Source: Desmodus rotundus
Lineage: Eukaryota > Chordata > Mammalia > Chiroptera > Phyllostomidae
Length of the DNA: 64,000 nucleotides
Direction: 5' to 3'
Assembly: GCF_022682495.2 (NCBI RefSeq)
Contig: NC_071392.1
Location: 107,064,896-107,128,895, forward strand
The notes under the pieces are model-generated. The model made no database searches. It worked only from the letters and a program-made list of their open reading frames with translations, and was not told the origin of the DNA. A program made the translations under genes and the position numbers. Positions 46,641-59,259 of this stretch are shown here, piece after piece. The stretch's first letter is position 1; each line of letters starts with the position of its first letter.

Positions 46641-47145
46641 TTGTTATGATTACCACTGCTGTGTAACAACTGAACCCCAAACAACGATTCTAAATTTGTC
46701 CATGACTTTATGGACCAAGAATTCAGGGAGGGGTTCTCTGGCCAGTTCTCACTCAGCATCTGTCCTGTGGTTGCAATCAGGTGGGGACTTGGGTTTTAGT
46801 CATCTTTAAGCCCTCCCTGGGCCAGATGTCCCTGATGGCTCACACACATGGCTGCCGTTGATGCTGGCTATTTGCTGGGAGGCCAGCTGGGCTATCAGCT
46901 AAGACGCCTACATGTGACCTCTCCGCCATGGCAGTCTCAGGGGAGTCAGACTCACCACCTGGCCCATGCCTTCACCCAGACTGAGTGTCCCAAGAGACTC
47001 TGGTGGAAACCGAATGGCCCTTTCTGACCTGGCCTTCTACATTACAAAGGATGATTTCCGTGGGAGTCTACTGGTTGTAAGGGATTCACTGAGATTAGCC
47101 CTGATTCAAGGGGAGAGGACATGACTCACCCTCTATAAAAAGTGT
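46641..47145 (+). repeat. Interspersed repeat family A, copy 2
   Basis: Starts GATTACCACTGCTGTGTAAC, passes ACTCAGCATCTGTCC and GCTGCCGTTGATGCTGGCTA, and ends TGATTCAAGGGGAGAGGACA. It interrupts the old L1. Confidence 0.7.
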
Positions 47146-47899
47146 GTCAAAGAATCTGCAGACATGTTCTTAAATTTTCACAACTACTTTGTAAATGAAG
47201 ATTCAAAATTATCTCAATCAATGATATATACCTAGTAACCCCAAACTTAGTAAGAGTAATAAGGATATTCAGTAAAGGTAGAGGTTATAAAATAACTATA
47301 AAATAAACGGTTTCCCTATTCATACTTACAGAATGAACTAAGTGGATTAATTTGTTCATGAATATAGCACCGATTATATGTTAGAAGACATAATGAGAAA
47401 GACTATATTCATAATAGTAGCACAAAATATTGAAAACCTAGGAATAAACTTAAGAAATATTCAGGACCCACATAAAGGAAACCACAGAACTTGATCTTAG
47501 GACCCAAACAAGACAAGAATAAATATTGAAAGAGATGTTGCAGATGGGAAGAATAACCATAGTTAAAATGTCGATTCTAGCAAAATTTAAAAAATAAATT
47601 TAATTTGGCTGAGATCCATATCAATCTTTTAGTAGGTAACTTAAAGAAACTCATACGAAAGTTTATCTTAAAAAAGTTATACGTAAGAATAACCACACAA
47701 CCTTCAAATGAGCTACAATCATTAAAACTACGTGGTACCAATGCAGGAACACGACCTGATCAATTCCTTGGGATTTCTTGTCACACTAGATATGAGGAAG
47801 ACGAGTTTCACATCTGTCAGGAAGCAATTTGAATAAAACTGGTTTGATATTCTCAAGTATCCATCGATCAAAGGCAAGAGAAAACAAGAGGGACAACGT

Positions 47900-49331
47900 C
47901 CCTCCTACAAGTCACGGAGCAGAGGTTTAGTTCAGTTCAACTCATTGTATTGTTCCCAGTACTTCCATCTACGTTAGTGTCTAAGACCTAAGGCGTTCAT
48001 ATTATTCCTTGGTTTAATTTTTAATTACACAAATAATACATAAGTACATCCTCTTGGAAAAATAATCCAAATATTACTGATAGAGGTAGGCCCTCTTTGA
48101 CGACCACCTTCAATCCCCAGCCCCTCCCTGACAGAATTGAAAAGTCTTTGGTCCCTCTTACTACTCCAGACCCTCTCACTTCTCTAGGCAACCGTGAAGG
48201 CAAATGGGCTCCAAGGCACTCTGCCAAGGATTAAAATCTAGGAAACGAAATGGCTTTACCTGGTTGAGAGCATCCCACCTGAAGATGGAAGTAGGCAGAG
48301 AAGGACAAACTTTAACAGGTTGACCCAGGCCTGAAATGATGGACCCCCAAACTTTAACAGGCTGACCCCCAGTCAGCTGCTCCCCACCCCTCGCCCCTGG
48401 GATTTATGCCATATTCCACCTTTCAGCTCCAGCGGGTTCTGTGCAAAACTAAGAAGCTAGGTGACGAATTTTCCTGGGAGGGAGGTGAGTACATCTGTCT
48501 CTTTGAGAGCGGCCAGGAGAGCAATCAGCCATCACTAATGACTCCAAGTAGGGCCCCCAGGGACACCCAGATGGCTCTGGCATCCGGTTCCCCAGAGATG
48601 ACGAATGCTGCCCAGAGGCTGTGGGATGAGTGTCAGCTCAAGACCCTCAGAGAAGCACCATATGTCCACCCAGACTGGAGGAGCCTTCGGAGGGGAGAAG
48701 TGCTGAGGCAGCTAATATCCTGCTTGGCACAGGAAGGCAAAGTGTCCTGGTCCCAAGAGCCAAAGGCGGACACGTGCTATGTACAGGAAAAAAAAAAAAA
48801 AGGAGAAAAAAGAGATCTGAATCTATGAGTAGGATGGGATAAATGTTCTAAATTCCAGATCTCTTGGGGGGTGGGGGGGAATCTTAAAAACCTGCGTTTT
48901 AAGCCAATGCATCAGGATTTATGCCTTTATAATCCCAACCAGAGCAGTCCAGGGGAAACTCCCCGTCTGTGAGGAGAGCGCTCTAGGTCACTCGCAGGCT
49001 CTGAAGAAGCACGGCCTTGTTGCTATAAAGGTCATGACTCCCCGGGGAAGCAGTTCACCTTGACTCTCACGGCCCAGCTCAACTGATTCCACAAGTCGTG
49101 CATGGCTTGCCAGTTCTGGAAGCAGGTTAAGGAGGTGGTAGGTTTTTTAACACTGGAGTCAGGATTGTGGCAGAATCAGCCACACAGAGAAACTTCCCAG
49201 AAGCAGTGGTACAGACCATGGGCAAAAGCGGGGGGCCTATGAGTCCACGTACCCCTTCAAGAAAAGGAAGCAGGGGAGACCTCTATCTGGGGCTGGGCAA
49301 GAGACCAGTTCAGTTGTGGGATTGGGGTTGA

Positions 49332-49334
<3 letters not shown>
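47900..49334. other. Intergenic, mostly unique
   Basis: It contains an unrecognised 140-codon ORF at 48406-48828 that ends beside an A14 run (48787-48800). Otherwise no gene or named repeat is seen. Confidence 0.5.

Positions 49335-49385
<51 letters not shown>
49335..49385 (+). repeat. (GT)n microsatellite, about 25 units
   Basis: An uninterrupted GT dinucleotide tract of 51 bp. Confidence 0.97.
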
Positions 49386-49387
<2 letters not shown>

Positions 49388-50539
49388 GGAAATACCATTC
49401 CTGGAGGTCATGGGGATGGGGGAGGACTGAATGCGCATGATGCTGGGCACACTGTCATTAAGGCTTCAACTCTGTAAGCTGCTGAAATCCCCCTGCAGAG
49501 ACACCCCCAGGCCCCTGCAGGCCGCCCAGAAAGGCGTCTATCAACCTTCGAAGAGACAGATCTGGAGCGCAGACTCCTAGCCCTGATCCTTCCTGATGCC
49601 CCGAGGGCTTCCATAGGATCCAGACCCCTACTCTGCAGGGGGCAAGCCTCCATTCTTTCCAGATTTCAGAATTTTCAGCTGGCTCCATGGCTCTCTATGT
49701 TCTGACAAAGGCAGTAGAACTCCCAGCCGACTCCATTCCAAAACTCAGGGAGCATGCTCCTCTTTTCAGGACTTGTGTTTAATGCTCCCCACAAAGGGCG
49801 GGGAGTAAAGGGCTTACCCCCTCAAGAGGCGTCTTCAGGCCTACCAGGTGGGAGTGAATAACTCAGGAGGAGGCTTGGGGGCTAGGTGGTGCCTCCCACC
49901 TTAGGGTACTAGCAGGAAAGGTGAGCCCCATCTGGCTCTCCCCCGACACTGAGCTGGGGTAACAACCTGAATAGGCCCTCTGTGAGCCCCCACCCCGCCC
50001 TGGGTTATAGCTTGTTACTGGCATGCTCTGTCTTCAGAAGGCAGAGAGTTACAAGGGTCAGAGTGGGCAAAGTTAAAAAGCGCCTCACATCAGGCCCGGA
50101 GGAAATGTCAGCGGTGACACTTTCCAACAACTCCGGCGTGCAGCTAGAGGCAGAGAATCCAAGCCCTGGGGAGGCTGAACCAAGGATCCCACACATCACC
50201 AGGGTGAGGTCTCAGAATGAACCAGACGGCTTGTCCTGAAGGTGGGTGCCTCTTCACTTCCCGAACATCGGGAGGGCTTCTCACCCGTACTGTCCCTGCC
50301 AAGCTCCCTCCTCTGGGGGGTGACCAAGACAGAGTAAAATGAATAGGAAACATAAACAAGTAGTGATAAATTTTTAATTGAGAGTACAGTAAGATACAAT
50401 AAACGGGAATAAAATAAGAGATTCCAGTAAGAAGATTAAACTATCAACACATAAAAAATGAGGCTTCTTTAAAAATAACATTGATTTTAGATTTCACAAA
50501 ACTTATATATCCTGGCAGGGATGGCGGTGCTCACAAAAT

Positions 50540-50785
50540 AAGCCTGCATTTCAGGGGCGGTAACGCACGTCATTTCAAGGAGGGGCTGTTTGAGAGATTC
50601 CGGAAGCCACGTGTTAGGAGGTTTCAAAAGATCAACAGAATCTGGACGCCTGAGTCTCCCACAAGGGCCTGGAGAGCTACCCAACGCCCGTCAGAATGAG
50701 CATGAGTGAGAAACACACCTTTGTTAGGTTAAGGCAATGAGATTTGGGGTTTTATTTGTTACTACAGCCTATCTTGATAATAGAA
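50540..50785 (+). repeat. LTR-like 3' end
   Basis: The stretch ends TTGTTAGGTTAAGGCAATGA, GATTTGGGGTTTTATTTG and TTACTACAGCCTATCTTG, the same type of ending as the insertion at 46075-46490. Confidence 0.5.
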
Positions 50786-50789
50786 GTGC

Positions 50790-50975
50790 TTATAATTAAC
50801 TTATTTAATCCTCCCTATAACTTTATAATGTAGGCAACCACTATTATCCCTCCCCGTTAAGAGGAAGGAAGCAAAGAAAAGTGTAGTGATGTTTTTCAGG
50901 TCTCGTATTTAGTTAAGTGGCCTGCCTAGGATTCAAATGTAGGACCCCTGTGATCTTAACCACTCTGCCAGGCTG
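50790..50975 (-). repeat. MIR fragment
   Basis: AACTTATTTAATCCTCCCTA, CCACTATTATCCCTCCCCGT and GGATTCAAATGTAGGACCCC in antisense MIR order. Confidence 0.7.
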
Positions 50976-51269
50976 GATCTCACAAACAGAGGCATCGTCA
51001 AGGAAAATGCAAGGAACTTCACAGCCGTGTACCTTCTTCGACAAAAGATCTGGCACTTGGAAACAGGGCAGACTAGAGGAGTAAGGAGGCAGGGCAGCCG
51101 GAGAAAGCCGAGTTAGGTGTTAACTCCTCTCTTCCCACCCCCCTGGGATAAACCCACTAAAGGTCATATGATAACATAGAAGGAGCTTGGACCCACAGAG
51201 GTCACTTCTAAACTCCAGCCTTGCCAATTTGAGCCATCTCTTTGTGAATTTCCAGCCCTGTCTGGTGGA

Positions 51270-51500
51270 AAGACCCTCACACTCGTGAGTCAAGAAATCT
51301 GAATTCTGGTTCCAAGTCTACCGGTCAAACATTCTATGACTTGAACAACTGCCGAAGGCCTCCTTGGGCCTCCGTTGCAGCTGAATAATTATTTCTATCG
51401 CATCGGGTGGTGGAAAGTTCAAGCCATTTCATACGTGGACTGATGCTTTGGGAAGCTGCAAGTGCTTTGCAAATGTAAACCACTGCTGTTGTTAGACTGT
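51270..51500 (+). repeat. MIR element, worn
   Basis: GAATTCTGGTTCCAAGTCTA, GACTTGAACAACTGCCGAAG and GCAAGTGCTTTGCAAATGTA follow sense MIR. Confidence 0.65.
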
Positions 51501-53900
51501 CAGAATTACAGAGGCAGAAAGGGCCCTCCAGGGGAAAACTGAGGTCTCGGTGAGCTGTCCAAGGATTAGAAGACTTGCTGGAATTGTGGGTGTTATGTAA
51601 TTAAATAATAACAATGATAATAACCATGTGTGAGTGAACAAAGCAGGGACTGGGACCCCTTTAGCTATCCAGTCATTGCTTTTCTCCTGGTTATGGTTTG
51701 AAAGTTCCCAGTTGCTTCCTTTGGGTGGCCCAGGTTGTGGCTCTGAGGTCAAGGCAGCAGAGAGAAGAGGGGTACAATGTAGAGGCGGAGAGATGCTGAA
51801 TCAGACACACCCAAGTTCAGATCTGAGCCTGTGGCAGGCAATCAGTTAGTCGATGGGTTTCCCTACTGCTCCTGGAATGATGATGTCCAATCACATAGAT
51901 TTGTCATTTCTGTAGGTCAGAAATGGCCAGGTGCCACAATTTCATATGATTCAACTTAAAAACCATGGTGCTGCATGTCAGATACCCACACACTTCTCCC
52001 CGTCCTTGGACCTGACCCCGGTGCTCGGACAACCTTCATACCATATCTCACACACATTTTCCCTTCGGGTGACCATTTCCCATAAGGCCCCTCGGACTTT
52101 ATGTAGAGAAACTCCTGCTGGCAATTCTCCAGCCCTGCTTAGACACACATCAGCAGCACCAGACCCCAGGCCCTCGGGCAGAACACCCGTCTTCCCTTCA
52201 TCTTACTGCATCGTGTGAGGAAGGCAGAGCAGGGAGCAGTACTGTGTGGCGGAAAGGTCCGGCCAGTCAGGCATCTGGGCTCTGCCATTGCCTTGCTGTG
52301 GCATCTCCTTCCATGGTCCTCAGTGTCCTCACCCAGAAACGAGGCTGCTGCACGAGACCAGCAGCTCCCACTGCTTGCTGTGCGGCAGTCACCTGGGTAG
52401 CTTTTACAAAATGCAGATGCCCAGCCCTCCTCCGTTGATTCATTTTTAGTAGGTCTGCATGTTGGTGCCCTAGCATCCTGTGTGGCTGGGCTGAAAACCA
52501 CCTGACTGGATGAACCAAAGGCCTCCTGACGGTCCCACCTCCTGAATCTCTGAAGAAGTGTGTGAATCCACATGAAGCTCCAGGACCGAGGAAGACAAAA
52601 GGGACAAGAGCTCTTAGAAATGGGTCCTAGCCTCATTAGACTTGGAACGCGGTCCGCTGAGCACCAGTTTCCCGCCCCCGCTGGCAGGTGGATGCCTGGG
52701 CTCCATCAGCGCCCCGGTGGAAGGCCGTTCGGTTTGGAGAAAGATTTCCTTGAGGTGACTGTTGGAGGCCTCCTTCGCTGATCTGAGGAACCAAGGCTTT
52801 TCACTTTAATTAGCAAATTCTTGTCGCTGCCACTGGAAATGAGCCTCCGTTCCCATTTCCTTTACAGGTTCTGTCAGCCAAGGTAGTGAGGGAGGGCGGT
52901 GGGAGGTGACTTGGGAGCTGTTATCTGTTGCAATTTCTGGGCCGGTGTGGGGCTCAGAAGGTGGGAAAGCAGCTGGGATTTCAAGGAGCCAGATCGTGCA
53001 GTTAAGGAAACAGCTGCATGGCTTTGGGGCACGCTGACTGCGGTCAGGGTGCTCTGTGGAACCCACATGCGTGTGCTCTGGGGAAGGCCACGTGTTATTA
53101 GGCCCCAGGCTCCTGGATGGATATGTCACATCTTGCATTAAGAGAAGCTCATGAAGGAGAAAACACACACATACACAATTTTAACAAAACACCCAGATGG
53201 AAAGAAATGGAAGATGGCTTTGTCTAATGCATGTTTTGTAAGCCTGTGAGCCCGCTGAGCTACAAACATGTCACTGGTCATGCAGCTTGTTAGCACCTGG
53301 AACACCAGAGAGACGGCCTTGCTGAGGTGCCCCAGGCGGCAGGAAGTCCCTGTCCCCGTTGCTCAGCAGGAGGGAGAAGCTGTCCGTGTGGCATCTGGGG
53401 TAGGCGGAACGTTTTCTAGAACCAGCCCTTGTGTCTGTTTTATGAGTTTCCTGAGTTGTTCAACTCACCCAAAACTGAGCGAAATCTTACCCAGATGAGG
53501 ACTATTAAAAGGTAGGGGTGCTTAGGAGAAACGTCCTTAAACATTTAGCCAGGTCAGTAAAAGGAAAGAATATTTGCCAACGTCTTAGAGGTCATTTCAC
53601 CAACTCCAACTCAGGGAAAGGACGCTGAAGACCAAAGCCCACAGGACGTGGCCTCCCCTCCCCTCCGTCCCCTCCCGAACCCTGTAATCAGCCACATGAG
53701 GTTATCTGCACCCCTCACAGGCACCATCCTGACACCACTCCACACATCCACCAAGTTCTCTGCCAGAATACTCTGGTCCAAGGTCCTGCCCTGTCCTCTC
53801 CTTCTGTCTTCAGGTGCCCTGTCGCCTGGCCAGGCAGGACAGTATTTCGAGGCTCAGCCCACTCACTCTTCCAGTATTTATTAAACACACACACACGGTG
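51500..53900. other. Intergenic, few identifiable elements
   Basis: A MER20-like remnant lies at about 52350-52520 (GTCACCTGGGTAGCTTTTAC, AAAATGCAGATGCCCAGCCC). No gene is supported; the longest frames are arginine- and serine-rich chance ORFs. Confidence 0.5.
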
Positions 53901-54208
53901 AACAAAATGATCATGGAGCATCCCGTCTTCATGGTGTGAGGGAGGCAGATCTACAACAACAAGGTCACACGCATGCATGTAAGACCATCTCGGGGCAGCC
54001 GTTTGGAAAGAGACCCCTACGGGGCTTTGCGAGTGTATGTAGAGGACAGTCTGTGGACAGGTCTAGGAAGGCTTCTGAGAGGAAGGGATGGCGAAGTGAG
54101 GCCTTACTAACTGGAGGGAGATGGGGATGGGTGGGGAAAGGTCATTTGGAAGGTTCAGAAGGAACTTTACCAGGAAGTCTTCCACTCTTCCCTGTGCCAG
54201 CCACTATG

Positions 54209-54326
54209 TAGGGTGACCACAGGTCTTGGTTTGCCTAGGGCAGTCCCAGCGTATGCTGGTTGTCCAGGCTTTAGCATGTATCCATGAGGTATCCCAATCT
54301 GGATGATAAATTGTGCGGTCACCCTA
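54209..54326. mobile_element. Short DNA transposon with matching TIRs
   Basis: The left end reads TAGGGTGACCACAGG and the right end TGCGGTCACCCTA. TAGGGTGACC and GGTCACCCTA are perfect inverted repeats of 10 bp. The body holds GGTTTGCCTAGGGCAGTCCC. At 118 bp it is noncoding; a hAT-Tip100-like family is likely but not confirmed. Confidence 0.75.
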
Positions 54327-54659
54327 TGAGTGATGCTTTTATCACGCTTTGTAACTGATTCCATGTAGTCTGCCGGCCATACACAGGCATGCACACACAC
54401 CACACACACACTCATGTTGCACAGGACAGTGCATCATTCCTGTGGCACAGAATCTGGCCCTTATTCACCCTTTCGTGGCCCACCCGTCGCAGAGCACTGG
54501 TGCACAGTGTTTGGTGACTGTTTCTGAGTAAGTGAATACAAGATGAGGGCACGAAAAAAAGCCTCCAAAGACCCTCAGACCTCCGAAGCCTCCCATCTCA
54601 CCTCAGATGTCTGTCCCTTGTGGCTCATGTGCTCCAGACCATATTCGGTGCACATTTTG

Positions 54660-54920
54660 GGTTTGTCCAAGGGCCAGGGGATCTGAAATATATTTTTTCC
54701 ACTGCCTGACTTGGCCTCAGAAGTTGACAAAAGCATCCTCTCATTAGAGGCTATTTGAATAAAAATTACAGGCTTGTTCTCTGTGGATGTGAGAACACTT
54801 CATAAGACAATTACAGCTAAATAAAGAGAAACACCCCCGTTGGCTTCAAAAAGCCCATCTCAGGTCAAACCAACCTCAATTCCTCCCAATACAATTAGAA
54901 TTTCAATAAGGATGAGAGCA
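54660..54920. other. AT-rich block, candidate conserved noncoding element
   Basis: Sequences such as CTCATTAGAGGCTATTTGAA, TAAAAATTACAGGCTTG and ACAATTACAGCTAAATAAAG are rich in ATTA/TAAT cores and match no repeat I know. The idea that this is regulatory is inference. Confidence 0.3.
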
Positions 54921-54999
54921 ACAAGCTTCCAAGAACACCAAGACCTCAAAGGGACAATAGACGGTACTGTGGGAGGACCGAGAGGGGGATGGGAGAGGG

Positions 55000-57700
55000 C
55001 GGAATATTCTGGAAGGCAGCATAAAGGATATGGAGCACACACCCACCCACACTTTGACTGAGAACAGTCAGCTACCCTCCCATACAGGAGAGTAAACATG
55101 GGCAAACATGAGTCAAGACTTACTCTCCTACTTCTCTGCACTTTCTGGTTCCACCGAGGACCGAGACGAGACAAGCTCCGGTCCCATTCAAGCTTCCCGG
55201 CCTTCACAGACAGTTCCGCCTGCTCCAAATGCTCTTTTCTCCCTTCTGCACCTCTTTCTCTCTCATTCCTCTCTGACGCCTTCCCATTTCCCACAGCCTG
55301 CAGGGGCCTTCCCTTTCTCTGAGCCCTGGCACCATATCCAGGAATCATGCAAGGAACACCCCTAGGGCCAGGGGAACACGAGGGGTGCCGCTCACATCGT
55401 GGTTTATGTACATGCTGCTCTCAGAGGTCACACCTTAAAACTTGCTCTTCGAAACACAAATGCCCTGCTGTCCTGGCTGCCTGCGCTCTGGCAACTCTGC
55501 CCCTTCTCTCTCTCGCCTCCTCCCCTCGACTTAGAGTCTTACACAGATTCCAGTCTCTCCAATACCCATACTCCCAGCCCTTGACACAGTCAGCAAAAGA
55601 CTAAGTCATTGAAAGAATGAATAAATGTAAAATAAGAATGGGAAGAGGTGATAAACCGAGTTCTTGACCCGACCTGAAGAAAGAAGATAACACAAGAATT
55701 AGGAGAACACTTTCCAAGGTTTTAAGTGTCATTTGGAATTTTTTTTTCGTTTCATGGAAAAATAACAAGAGGTGAAAAGAAGGTGGTAATGCTGGAGTCT
55801 CACTTGTACATCCAGTTAAGCACACCCTCTCATTAAAATACTCAGGAAAAGAAATGGAATGCCTGTGGACAAAATCTTCTTTGAGACGAGTCCTCTTCCA
55901 CAGTGTAGGTATCTTGGAAATTGGAGAGGGAGGCCACACCATTTCCGCAGGTGACAGGTCTCTGCCAGTCTATGCCCCTCACTGCCCAGTGGTCCACAAG
56001 AAGGATGAGTAGGCCACTGCCTCAAAGGACACCTCTTCTGCATATGTCTTACCCACCTCTCCTCAGGTGAGCGCACCTGGATGCTGGCAGAGAGTCAAGT
56101 AGGTCTTCTCTGCATGTCAGAAATGCTTATTCCCCAGGGAAAGAGGGGATGTGGGTGGAAGTGAGGGGTTGGGGTGGAAGGTGGGGCAAGGGAAGTAATG
56201 TAATGCCCTCTTCTTCTAACTACCTGGCTGTCTCAGACCAGACAAGGGACCCCCTTACACCCCAACCCCAGCCTCTCCATGGGCACATTCAGGGAAATGG
56301 AGGATTCCTGAGAGCACGGTTTAAAGACAACTTTCCAGAACAACCCCTGGGGGCCCTCCAGCTCTGACATTCTGGGAATTGAACAGAGAAAAATATTCAA
56401 CTAAAATCGCTGGCATGGTTAGGCAATGCATTAGCAATTCCCTTTTATGAAATGACTGTCTCTCTAAAGTGTAAAATAGCTTTCTGCTTTGGAACTCTGA
56501 TTCATTCTTAAGGTGGGCTGATCTTTACATTTTTCAGTGGCTCTCACCCCAAAGCCAGTTCCACAGAAAAGTGTCTTCCTGACCAGACCGCATGCCCCTG
56601 CTGTCTCCCCAAGGAGCAGAGAATACTGTAATGAGTAGATAAGAGGATACTCTAAACTCCTACTAAGCCCCCTCCCCCACTTTGTTCAAGGTCATAGGGT
56701 CCTGGTGCCTGAGAGTGGATCTATCATGATTGAGATCATGAGAAAGACCACCCAGGATGTCGACCCATGTTCAAGACTTCTTGTGACAACAAAGTTCAAG
56801 AGAACAGATCTATATGCTTTAGTGACCTTCACCTCGTTTCTTGACAAGAGACAGACCCCTGACTCTGGGCTCCGGACTGAGCCCAGATGCGGGCCCGTCT
56901 CCTGCCCCTGACTTCGGCTTGCCGCTGATAAAATACTGACCCCTCCTCCTTGCTGGGCACATGAATCACAGTCACGTGAGGACAAGGATGATGTCTGACT
57001 CAGCTTTATATCCTGGATGCCAGAACAGGAGCTGGCTCCAAACAGGTACTCAGTTAGTGCTAATTGAATAAATGAAGGAAAAATTAAATGAATGAATGAG
57101 TGAGCAAATGGGTTCAAGTTGAAAATGGCTCAGTCTAGTCTTCTACTAATAGGTTGATTTTTCAAAGCCATGGAGCCAGGGAGATGGGTCTGTTTTCAAG
57201 GCATCCATCTCTGAGGTCCCCTCTGGGGAGCTGCGAGCTCTCCTTTATGTGGTTTAGGAATATTCCTGCCTCTGGGCTTAACTGGGCAGTGGGCAGTTCC
57301 TCCTCACTAAATGGCAGACAGCTGAAAACTAATGATGTGAGAAATGCCCCCATTGTCTGAGCCCACTGGTGCTCGAAGCTGAGCTCATCGCACCTCTGGT
57401 ATTCCAGGGAGGGTCCCCAGAAGTCCCCAGATGAACAGGTGGAAACAGAAGGGAACCTGGTCTGAGAGGAAGACTAGAGTTCTGCTCCCAGCTGTGCCTC
57501 TGATCCAGCTGTGTTACCGTCACCATCCCGGCAATAAAAGGAGAAGACCCATGCAGCGCTTCCAGCTGCACTTCATAAGTTCCCATGAAATTTTCAAAAA
57601 TACACATTTATGGGCCCCGCCCCAGAGCCACTGATGTGAAACTCCGGATATGGGACCCGGAATCTGGACGTTTGGCATGCACTCGGTACATGATTGCAGC
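55000..57700. other. Intergenic, few identifiable elements
   Basis: An L2 3' tail is visible at about 56980-57085 (AGGACAAGGATGATGTCTGA, with ATTGAATAAATGAAGG at its end). No gene is supported. Confidence 0.5.
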
Positions 57701-57744
57701 CAACATTATTCTCAGGGCCAAGCCCTAACGCAGAGGTTAGCCAG

Positions 57745-57955
57745 CAGGGGCCAGCAAGCCAGATCCAGCCCGCTGCTTATTTTGGTAAATAAAGTTTATT
57801 GGAACACAGCCATGCCCTGTCAATTACACACTGTCAGTGGCTGCTTCTGAGCTACCTGGCAGAGCTGAGCAGTTGCCACGGAGTCCACGTGACCCACGAA
57901 GCCTAACATATTTCCTACCTGCCCCTTTACAGAAAAAGTCTGCCAACGGCTACTG
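57745..57955 (-). mobile_element. MER-type hAT (Charlie-like) fossil, copy 2
   Basis: The ends read CAGGGGCCAGCAAGC and GAAAAAGTCTGCCAACGGC, with TACTG closing the element. The body holds AAATAAAGTTTATTGGAACA and CACGAAGCCTAACATATTTC. It is the same family as 28282-28494 in the opposite orientation. Confidence 0.75.
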
Positions 57956-57999
57956 CAGTTTACAGGTGCTCCCAGCAAGTAACCGGGGTGAGGGTCTGA

Positions 58000-59250
58000 C
58001 ACCGGCCCAGGGTTTCGGTACAGAAGAGCCTGTTATTCCTGCACACTGTGTAAGAAGAAAACAGGCAACTCCAGGCTGCAGGAGCCCTGAGGCAGACTTG
58101 TACGGGGAGTGCCTCGGGGTGTAATGTGGCACTGCTGGGTGGGAGGGAGAACTGGAGGTTCAGGTGAGTCTGACACCCACCTGAGAACTGAGCTTCGAGC
58201 CTCGTCTGCCTGTGTCCTAGTGAGGTAGGTGCAGAGGGCATGCCCGGAGATGAGTTTCACTCGTTGGTTTTAAATCCTTACGCCGCCTGCACCTCTGTGC
58301 GAAGCTCACCTGATGGACTGAAGAAGGAGTGGTGGGGAGAGAGGAAAAGAGAAGCAGGCTGAAGGCAGCTCTTCAAAACTCCAAATTCTCCAAACACAAA
58401 AATAAGCAGATGGAGTAACTGAACTGGGACCACGGCTGAGATCCACACAATGTCTGAGAGGAAAGAGACCACCCAGGCCAGCTGTGGCCTCCGCCATCTG
58501 CCCCGACAGTCACTCTCTGGGGTCTAGGAAAGCAGGACCAACATGAGTCCTCCATATGCCCTGTGCTCAGAGGCAAACTGGGCCCAACAGAGTCCGCTCA
58601 GAGCGCATGGGTCCCCAGGCCTCGTGGGTCCCAGAGCACCTGGCTGGGCGTGCACGAGCCCAGAGCTGTTCCAGGCCTCAGTCCTCCCTGATGAAACCGC
58701 CTGTGCCAGGTCTGGCCTCTGCATGTCCTTCCATGCCCACCTGGGTGTGCCACCCTGGATGTCAGGGAGAAAACTGCAGTCAGTGTTGGGAGCTTAAGCA
58801 AATTTGCATTACTTAAAAAAGACTTAGAACGTGCGCACACACACAACACACACATTAATCAATGCATCTGCTCAGCTGGCAAACGGAACCAGGGCTCAGC
58901 AAAATTCCTGGTCAGACACATCCACCAAGAGCTAAACAGTCAGGAAGTCGTGTGTGGAAATAGCTGCTTGTGCCGGAAAGTTTGGGAAATGTGGTCTCCC
59001 CCCAGTGGAAGACCCCAGATCACCCAGACTGGAAAACAACTCTGCAGCTCTGCATGAGCCCCAGGGAAAACGGTGACTGTGACTGCACTTTGACGTGGCA
59101 TCAAGAGATGTTTTCATTGTATTTGTACACACGCACCAATGACAAGCCTCGGTGGAAATCCAGAATGCAATCTCAGTGTTTAGTGCAACTTCATTTCGTG
59201 CTCTCCTCTCCCCTGCTCCCCAAATCAGAAAAAGATTTACCACCAGTCAC
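58000..59250. other. Intergenic, nothing recognised
   Basis: Apart from a CA-rich patch at about 58836-58856, I see no gene, repeat family or signal. Confidence 0.5.
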
Positions 59251-59259
59251 CATGAAGGC

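Larger units (their letters stand above)
45185..47900 (+). mobile_element. Old L1 (L1M-type) ORF2 region split by three insertions
   Basis: Pieces at about 45185-45867, 45985-46070, 46495-46622 and 47150-47900 align in order to the L1 ORF2 region. Landmarks are a CTCAATATTAGAAAGTCTAT stretch, TCTCAGTAAGTACTGAAAAA, GCTAATGCAATTAGGCAAGA and AACCTAGGAATAAACTTAAG followed by CATAGTTAAAATGTCGATTC. The frame is broken throughout. Insertions at 45868, 46075 and 46625 separate the pieces. Confidence 0.75.

Noticed and set aside
52139..52636. 165-codon minus-strand ORF
   Set aside because: It overlaps a MER20-like remnant, is Arg- and Ser-rich and shows no domain.
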